From the NCBI GenBank assembly GCA_020744425.1, contig JAGMUV010000002.1, forward strand, positions 930,001 through 994,000: a stretch of DNA of 64,000 bases. Direction: 5' to 3'. Positions 56,862 to 64,000 of this stretch are shown in pieces; position 1 is the stretch's first letter, and the number at the start of each line of letters is the position of its first letter. The translations under genes were made by a program, and so were the position numbers. Origin of the DNA: Dactylonectria macrodidyma. Its lineage: Eukaryota > Ascomycota > Sordariomycetes > Hypocreales > Nectriaceae. The notes beneath the pieces were generated by a model, which saw only the letters and a program-made list of their open reading frames with translations, did no database searches and had not been told where the DNA came from.

Positions 56862-59142
56862 GATGGCTGGTTAATGCTCGGCACACTGGGTTGGAGTATG
56901 GGGACTGCAGAAGATGTTGGATGAAATGTATATGGGTTGGGATGCTTAAAGGTGTCTCTAAGTCAAAATGCAGAAAAGGGCAGACGAAAGTCTCTGGGTT
57001 GGAGTCCGCAGAGCAGAAGTGATGTCTGTATAGACAGGATGAAGTGATGAACGAAACAAATTCTAACAGAGACCAATATTGTCTAGCAATATATAATAAA
57101 ATCTCATTAAGTTTACAAGGCATCTCTGTTTGGCTTTGCCTACACCTGTCTGGCCTTCCAGATGGCGTTGGGTTGATGGCACTGAAGCGAATTGACCTTG
57201 AGGTCTGCATGACAAGCAAACTTTGACTGATAAATTGGCAACGAAATAAGCTTCGCAAACGGTTAAGTCACGATGAACGGCGCATGGCTATCCCATGCCT
57301 AGACTTATAGTTTACCAAGCCACATAGGCTCTAAGGAGCAGAATCCGCACGAGTGCAACTCACTGTGGCTACCAGAGGTACGTGCAGAAAGAGTGGTTTC
57401 CAGGAAACAGCACGGCATAGTCCTGGATCTGAGACTACATCGAGGTACGTTCAATGGTACCATACTGTCCCAGTCCTAACATATCATCGTGCCCAAAGCT
57501 TAACCTACTAAAGTACGGCAAACGAAGCTAAACGAGCAATCGAGTGTCAGTAAGTGCACTCAATAGATAACGGGCTCGGATGGTCTACAGGTCAGATGAT
57601 TGCCCAAATAAACAAAATGGAATTAGTGTGTCTATTTGCGTAGACAGAAATGTGAGGTGCTTGCCGAAGGCACCTATAAGAGAGAGGCTTCGTACGGCTT
57701 CGGCTTCTGAGATGAATATGATGGGGCCGCATTGACGACTCCACGGAAGCGAATTATCGAGCGGATGGGTAAACCGCCTGCTTCACAATTAGTCTTGTTC
57801 CATCTGCCGCGGATGGGTCCGTTGGTGAGATGGTGTTCTGCTCCAAGATGGAAGACTTTGGGTGTGCCATGCCTCATCCCCAGATTGCATGCATCGCCTA
57901 GCTTGATCGCCACGGCTGAGTCGCATGATGGTGTGTGTACATTCGCTCGGCTTCAGTTAATCCCTGATCATACATTGGGTTAGTCTAGATCCTACGGATG
58001 AGATGATGAATTACATTCCGCATCATGAACTTGGTATCGCCATTGTGTAGAGTATCATTGGTGTCATGTTATCGATCGGAATATCGCTACACCGCGCGGA
58101 GTCCTTTGTCGCATCGCCGAAGTCGGATTTTGGATAGCCTGTTTCAGTGCTTCCCACGATTCTACTACGTATCTGGCCGGGCTCGAAAGGACCGAAAAGT
58201 CGACGACGTAGGTCCAGTTAGAGATTCTTCCCCGTCGTAGATCAGTTTAGTCATTGCTATCGAGTGGCTCGAGGGCAAAAATAAAAATAGTGCAAAACGG
58301 CTCTTGTGAACAGGGAAGACGGGTATAATTTGCTGCATAAGGTGCCTCCGATCTACTCGAAACAGACCACTGGCAGCCGGTTCTATTTGCATTTGCATGA
58401 AAAAATGGCCGGAAACGCTTCTCGACGTAAGTGCCGCGATCCAGAATCCGAGTGATACGCATACTGACACGCGGACGGCCACGCACTTAAAAGAGGACGA
58501 AGAGAGCTTCGAGGTTTCATCTCCGCCTCCGCGACACTCGACGATCCCTCGTTCGCTCTCTGGTCTAAGCGCGATATCCAAAACGCACACCTACTCTACG
58601 AAAAAGCTCACGGTCTTTTTGCTTCGAGAAGGAAAGAAAGAACGAAAAGATCGCACCGGACTTGAAACCTCACGACGCAGATATGCCGTCAAGCTTAAAC
58701 TCACCTGGCGGGTTTCTGACGCGGCACCGGATCGGCAGTCTGGATGGTGAGACAGCCACGGCCTTGGAGGATCGACGTGGGAACCAATAGCCGCCGGCAT
58801 GGAAGACAACAAGGGGAGCGGCTCAGACCCTGGTCCTGGAGAGAGCCATGATCGTCGAGGTTGTGCTACAAGCAGCCACCGAGTAATGCCCGTTGTTACG
58901 GCCGTCCAGCCTGATTGTTCGCGATGCTAACACGGGTCGTCGCTGGTGGCACAGGCAAGTAATCGGTAGCCGCGCACGCGAAACAAAAAACCGGAGCCGC
59001 AGATATAAATATTAACGCTCGCAGAGTTCCCCTGGTCTTGGACTCGTCTTCTCTTCATCTTCCTAAACTGCTCTTCCTAAGGATTCGAGTCTTTCAACAG
59101 TTCTTTGTAAACCCAGCAACTCTCACATTCAACCCGTTCAAC
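56862..59142. other. Intergenic, 2.3 kb without a supported gene
   Basis: Promoter of the carboxypeptidase-like gene on the left and of the GPI-protein gene on the right, with a TATA-like ATATAAATATT at about 59004. Overlapping frames at 58165-58750 have no family features. Confidence 0.5.
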
Positions 59143-59850
59143 ATGAATAAGTTTCTTCTCTTTACTCTCTCCGCCACCAGCGCTCTCGCTGCGAGCAGCC
59201 CCTTGCTCATTGCCCGCACATTCTACGATGTGTCTTGCAGCGACCAAGGGCAAAAGGACTGCGGCAGCGGATGTATCGACGTCACATATACTTGCTGCCC
59301 CAGTGAGGCCGGAGGCTGCCCTGCCACTGCCACCTGCGTCCTTGGGAGCAACGGCGAGTATGGCTGTTGCGACAATGGCGATGACTGCGAAGGCGATGGA
59401 GGTGTCAACACAGAATATTCCACCGAAACTGTCACTGTTCCTGCTGAGTCTGCTGTCGAGACTCCTGCCGAGACTCCTGCCGAGACTGCCGCTGAGCCTC
59501 CTGCTGATGAGTCTGCTATCGAAACTCCTGTTGAGACAGCTGCAGAGCCTCCAGTTGAGTCTGCCATCGAGACTCCTGCCGGGACTCCTACCGCCATCCC
59601 CGCGGAGGAGCCTACATCTGAAGTCGTAGTGTCTTACACCAACGTCGAGACTCTTCAGACTGAGATTCAGACCGAGGTCCCGCCTTTGATCATCACCACC
59701 CCGGGCGGCGTCCTCCCCACCCCTGGCCCTAACAACGGCACAACTCCGACTGGTATCACCACGCCTACTGTCATTCCCAGCAGTGGTGCCTCGTTCAGCG
59801 TCAACATCGTTGGTTGTTTGATCGCCTGTGTTGTTGTTCTCCTCTTCTAG
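59143..59850 (+). CDS. Small GPI-anchored Cys-rich surface protein
   Basis: Intronless gene for a 235 aa secreted protein. The signal peptide is MNKFLLFTLSATSALA. A compact domain of about 75 residues with ten cysteines follows (SCSDQGQKDCGSGCIDVTYTC then CP, GGCPATATC, GCCDNGDDC). Residues about 93-160 form a Pro/Glu/Ala/Thr-rich stalk made of degenerate repeats of the type ETPAETAAEPP and SAIETP. The end (SSGASFSVNIVGCLIACVVVLLF) fits a GPI-attachment signal: small residues, then a hydrophobic tail with no charged end. The ATG at 59143 starts the signal peptide directly. The Cys pattern recalls small secreted fungal proteins, but I recognise no named family. Confidence 0.8.
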   Translation: MNKFLLFTLSATSALAASSPLLIARTFYDVSCSDQGQKDCGSGCIDVTYTCCPSEAGGCPATATCVLGSNGEYGCCDNGDDCEGDGGVNTEYSTETVTVPAESAVETPAETPAETAAEPPADESAIETPVETAAEPPVESAIETPAGTPTAIPAEEPTSEVVVSYTNVETLQTEIQTEVPPLIITTPGGVLPTPGPNNGTTPTGITTPTVIPSSGASFSVNIVGCLIACVVVLLF

Positions 59851-60316
59851 ACTGATTTGCGCTCTCGAGAGGCTGTCCGCGAAAGCAGTTAGACGTGGAG
59901 AAGGAGGGGGTTTTCGGCCAGGCCCACCGTTTCACAAGATGCAAGTGTGCCAAGCGCTGGACCTGCACACACACAGATGGATTCTCCAGAAGCAATTAAT
60001 TGGTCAAATAAAAACCACGAAAACAGGATCTAGACTCGTGTCTGCGCGCTTGCGGGGAATTTGTCGTCCGTCTTACTCGAAGATCGGGTGTCGTATCTGG
60101 TCCACAGGATAGCTAGTACGCCACTTTGTATCAATTGATGGAAGGCGAGCCATTATGGTGGAAGGGAAGCTCTTTTGTTAGTGGCGTCATGTATGGTTGG
60201 TTTTGGATAGAATCAGGCTTCAATAACGACAGGCGTTCTCTGTTTGTGTAACTGCGCTAGTAATCATCCCGAAGTGCTGCTATAAAAAGCACTCCGAGCT
60301 TGTGTGATGTGTGTTC
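59851..60316. other. Convergent intergenic region
   Basis: 3' flanks of the GPI-protein gene and the oxidoreductase gene; nothing else is seen. Confidence 0.65.
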
Positions 60317-61471
60317 TCAATTCACCTCGATGCAGACTTTGCCCTGGTGCTTGCCCGACCATTGGTACTCGTACGCCTCCTTGGCCTGGTCGAAGCTGAA
60401 GACCTTGGAGTCGACGACAGGTCGAAGAGCCTCTGGGTTGGCTTCAATGGCGCGGCACAGGTCTTCCAGCTGGCCCCTGTTCCCGACGAGAATGCCTCGT
60501 GTCGTGCAAAGCCGATTCAGATTCTCAAGAAATCCTGGTTCATCCTTCGTCTGGCCGCCAACAAACCCGATGATACTAATGACGCCGTCAATCTTGATGC
60601 TGGCAAGGCTCTGTCGCATCGATGCTGGGCCTGCAACCTCGATAACATGGTCAACGCCAACTCCTCCAGTGAGCTCCTTGGCCTTTGCGCCCCATTCCGG
60701 AGTTTCCTTGTAGTTGATAATGTGATCCGCACCCAACTTCTCCAGCAACTTGGCCTTCTCACTTGAACTAGTCGTCGCAATGACCTTGGCTCCGGCTGCC
60801 TTGGCGAACTGAACTCCAAAGATGCTGACTCCACCAGTGCCCTGGGTCAGCACCCACTGACCTGCTATGAGCTTCTTATCTGATAGACCGAAGAGTGCAT
60901 TCCACGCCGTAGTTCCCGCGCAGGTGAGCGTTGACGCTTCAATGAAGCTTAAGTTGGAGGGCATGCGTACAAGACCTTGCTCATCGAAGGCTGCGACAGT
61001 GCGAAGCGTCCCATCGATGGCGCCGCCAAGGCCAGTCTGCATGCTTAATTGGTCGAGCGAACCGCCAATGTGGCCTTGATTAAACAGAGTGACGACTTTA
61101 TCGCCGGTCTTGAACCTCTTAACATTCTTGCCAACGGCTAAGACAGTGCCAGCACCGTCAGAGCCTGGGACGACATTCGGCGAGATTCCAAACGGATACT
61201 TGCCATTTGCAATAATGAGATCGCGGTACTGTTATGGGTTAATTGGTTTTTTGGAACGACGATTGATACGTACGTTGAGAGAAACGCCCTGGACTGGAAG
61301 TGGTCAGCTGGATATCAATCGCGATACGGGACTAATAGGGAGCCTACTCTTAACCAAAACTTGGGTGTCACCAAGCTCTCCAAGAGGTTGCTCGGACAAT
61401 TTGAGAGAGCCGAAACCGGCTTGGTCAGTGGTACTCCACTGCTTCACCGTAGTTGGGATTGTTTGCGCCAT
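60317..61471 (-). CDS. MDR-family NAD(P)H-dependent oxidoreductase, quinone-oxidoreductase type
   Basis: Protein of 351 aa in three exons (61471-61348, 61293-61274, 61228-60317); the middle exon is only 20 bp. The GroES-like domain contains VLVKIQGVSLNYRDLIIANGKYP and VPGSDGAGTVLAVG. Where zinc-dependent alcohol dehydrogenases have a Cys ligand, this protein has NYRD, so it lacks the catalytic zinc site and belongs with quinone oxidoreductase-like enzymes. The Rossmann domain shows TCAGTTAWNAL, VLTQGTGGVSIFGVQFAKAAGA and ATTSSSEKAKLLEKLGADHIINYKE, the Ser-rich segment suggesting NADP. The substrate is unknown. It is divergent from the CofD-like gene with 855 bp between the starts. Confidence 0.9.
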
Positions 61472-62326
61472 TCTGGAGGATGAACTCGTTTTGCCTGATG
61501 TGATGAAGTTCAAACTGGGGCTTTTGAGACTGAGGGTATGATTTGAATGTAACTTTGAAAAGATGGACTGCTCGAACTGAAGCTGCGCGATCGGGGAGTT
61601 AAGAGTAGGCAGGACATAAACTCCGTGGAGTTCCCATTGGAAAGCAACCTTCCGGACGAAGGGCTTCCTGACATATTCGCGGGGCTCTTGGCAACGTCCA
61701 AGCGGTTGACGTGATAGACTCCTTAGCGGGTGGCAGCCTTCATCGAACTAGAATGTTTCCAGCGCATTCCAGCATAGTTATAGCGTGACAATGATGTCGT
61801 TCCTTGATCGTCACGGCCCATCGCTGCAGGTTTGCTGGGTTGATTGGCTCAAGATCTACTGAGGGGGGGCCTTGAATCGGGCTATGTTACGGTCTCGGGT
61901 ACCAAGATCCACGGAGTTGCAGTGCTTTGTAAGTGGAAACTGGCCCAAAGTGGGATGAAGCCGAAGCTACCGAGGTTCTCCGGGTGGGGCATTGGACTTC
62001 CAATGCAGCAGGTTTCGCAGCCTGGGGCCATCACGGGATGATGTTGAAAAATTGCGGATGTGATGCGTAAGGATTCCACATGACAAAAATGCATCGTGAG
62101 ATGAAGAAGATGATGGTACCTATTCAGAAGTTGTCAGCAGTCTATTGAAGGTAGCCGATTCTCTCTTGAGTGAGATGCAGCTATGCAGAGTAATTGGACT
62201 AATGGGGCGAAGTACGCCCCGATAATTTCATGGATAGGAGGCTCAGCATCGATCACGACACCAACTGTAGACACTTGTCAGCTTCTACTACTCGGTCGCC
62301 AGTTCACTTAAGGAGCGTGTCTTTCA
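61472..62326. promoter_or_regulatory. Divergent intergenic region
   Basis: 855 bp between the oxidoreductase (minus) and the CofD-like gene (plus), presumably with both promoters. No gene and no clear operator are seen. Confidence 0.55.
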
Positions 62327-63868
62327 ATGGCTCAAAATAGGATCAATCAGAATGAACTTCAGCTCCCGAATGGTAGTGCACCGCTGGGCCTGGTTTTACC
62401 CCAGCGCACCATCCCCAGCCCCAGCCCGCTGAACGGCATTGTGGTCTTTTCCGGTGGAAGCGCGGCAAACAATCTCGTAGATGTCTTTGAGAGCGTCCGA
62501 GAAGCCAACCAGTTCAAGCTCAGCTATGTGATTCCCATCTCTGACAATGGCGGAAGTAGTAGCGAGTTGATCCGTGTGTTCGGCGGACCAGGTACGACTA
62601 CCCATGCAGGCTGATGCACTAATGTATCACGAGCTTGGCTGACATGCGACCTAGGTATTGGAGATGTGAGATCGCGCTTAGTGCGATTAATTCCCGAAGA
62701 CGGGGGCGAGGAAACTGTTGCTATCAAGCACTTCTTTAACCATCGCTTACCGAAAGTTTTTGCAGAGGCGAGGGCTGAGTGGTTCGAGATCTTGGAAGCC
62801 TCTCACCCGTTGTGGGACAACATCTCGTCGCCGAAGCGAGAGCTGATCCGCTCATACCTGAATAGCTTCAACGTCGAAGTCGTCAAACGGATGAGACCCA
62901 GCAGCCGATTTGACTTTTCCGGGGCGAGTATAGGGAACCTGTTCCTGACGGGCGCGAGGCTCTTTACTGGCAGCTTCGAGGCGGCCGTCTACCTCCTCAG
63001 TTCCATCTGCGCAGTGCCCGATCGCATCGCTGTCTTGCCGGCGCTCAACACGAACTTTGCGCTTCACATTGCCGCTGGGCTACAAGATGGGACCGTCATC
63101 ACTGGCCAGAATGACATATCTCACCCCAGCGCACCAACAGCTGCGGTTCCTGGAACCAGCGCCGGAATGCACAGCCCCTTGTCCACGAGACACGATACGT
63201 GGGAACATGATAAAGTTGAAGATGCGAATCTCCCAGGCACGCTGCCTGCTCTGAGGCGGCCTGCCATTGTCTTTTCCAAGGACCAGGAGGAGGACCTCCC
63301 TTCACGGATTGACCGCATATGGTACATCAATCCGTATGGCGAGGAGATCAAGATTCCCGCTAACCCCCGAGTCGTTGACGCGCTTCATTCCACAAACAGC
63401 ATAGTCTACTGCATCGGATCTCTCTTTACGTCTATTATACCCAGTCTCGTCCTCCGGGGCGTTGGCCAAGCCATCGCCAGTCCCTTGATCCGAAACAAGA
63501 TTCTGATACTCAACGGCACGACCGATCGCGAAACCGGGCCATCCACCAACCCGTTCTCGGGCTTGGACTTTGTGGCTGCCATCTCCAACGCCTGCGCCGA
63601 CTCTCGGGGCCACCCGAAGCCAGACGAGGAGGAGTACAGCCAGTACGTCACACATGTGATTTACGTCGAGGGGCCAAACTCGCCCAAAGTCGATAAGAAG
63701 CGGTTTGGGCAGCTGGGGATCGACGCGACGAGGCTGTATGGGCCCAAGGATGAGACGGGACGGGGTGGGAGGTACGATGCGAAGGCTTTGGCACAGGCCC
63801 TTGAGTCCATTATCGGCCGAAAGGATACTCGATCAGACAGGAGTCGGCGCAATACCTTGGTGGGCTAA
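62327..63868 (+). CDS. CofD/YvcK-like (UPF0052) protein
   Basis: Protein of 492 aa in two exons (62327-62591, 62655-63868), closing exactly. It belongs to the family of archaeal 2-phospho-L-lactate transferase CofD and bacterial YvcK/GlmR. The nucleotide-sugar or nucleotide-binding features are visible: IVVFSGGSAANNLVDVF near the N-terminus, VIPISDNGGSSSELIRVFGGPGIGDVRSRL across the intron, FDFSGASIGNLFLTGARL and VLPALNTNFALHIAAGL. The later part has RIWYINPYGEEIKIPANPRVVDAL and YCIGSLFTSIIPSLVLRGVGQAI, also typical. An insert of about 70 low-complexity residues (around HPSAPTAAVPGTSAG) is fungal. No other F420 gene is seen here, so a YvcK-like metabolic regulatory role is more likely than cofactor synthesis; its role in fungi is not known to me. 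Confidence 0.88.
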
Positions 63869-64000
63869 TCGTCGAGGACTGGAGAGAATACGTCTACACG
63901 AGAGACTTGATTGCGGCCAAAAAGGGGATTCTTTTTAGACCGTGTCTGTTAAGATAATGGGTACCGAAGTGGATAGACCCCATCAGGTCCGCAGATGAGG

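Noticed and set aside
1..64000. Secondary-metabolite cluster, CRISPR array, rRNA genes or autonomous transposon
   Set aside because: No polyketide or peptide synthase, terpene cyclase, regularly spaced repeats, rRNA sequence, reverse transcriptase or transposase was found in any frame.

Overview
The window looks like nuclear DNA of a filamentous ascomycete (Pezizomycotina, most likely a Sordariomycete; I cannot name the species). The reasons are compact genes with 48-90 bp introns (GT(A/G)NGT donors, CTAAC/CTGAC-like branch points, CAG/TAG acceptors), long intergenic stretches, and a fungal gene set: SCONB/Met30, the AcuL/Sfc1 succinate-fumarate carrier, dynactin p62, Zn2Cys6, WSC and F-box families, and an intron-containing tRNA-Leu. 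There is no sign of a bacterial, organellar or viral segment. I rebuilt gene models by hand from splice signals; for 18 of the 20 protein genes the spliced reading frame closes exactly, and the two with an unresolved junction are flagged.

Left part (3-17 kb). A Dal5-type MFS permease and a metal-dependent amidohydrolase are transcribed divergently, and a Zn2Cys6 regulator lies beside the hydrolase. This resembles a small catabolic module of uptake, hydrolysis and pathway-specific control. Next come a cysteine-rich single-pass surface protein, an accessory AT-rich patch with a 212 bp MITE-like element (perfect 19 bp terminal inverted repeats) and a decayed F-box gene (one stop, two frame changes), then a DUF3431 membrane protein at 16-17 kb.

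Middle part (18-40 kb), mostly housekeeping genes: Mediator subunit Med22, tRNA pseudouridine synthase Pus1, tRNA-Leu(AAG), the sulfur regulator SCONB, mitochondrial carrier AcuL/Sfc1, twinfilin, a WSC-domain GPI-type protein, ribosomal protein eS7 and dynactin p62. About 4 kb without a recognisable gene lie between SCONB and AcuL, and a similar gap precedes SCONB.

Right part (43-64 kb): a large conserved fungal protein (DUF8004-like), a multi-pass membrane protein with EXPERA-like features, a secreted or organellar DUF924 protein, a seven-transmembrane protein of unknown function, a serine-carboxypeptidase-like protein whose catalytic serine is replaced by aspartate, a small GPI-anchored cysteine-rich protein, an MDR oxidoreductase and a CofD/YvcK-like protein. 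The gene-poor stretch at 50-51 kb holds a strong 23 bp stem-loop and short tandem repeats.

The best candidates for something new are the permease-amidohydrolase-regulator module, the probable pseudo-carboxypeptidase, the MITE next to a gene decaying in a RIP-like way, and the 50.6 kb hairpin. No secondary-metabolite synthase, CRISPR array, rRNA or complete autonomous transposon was seen.
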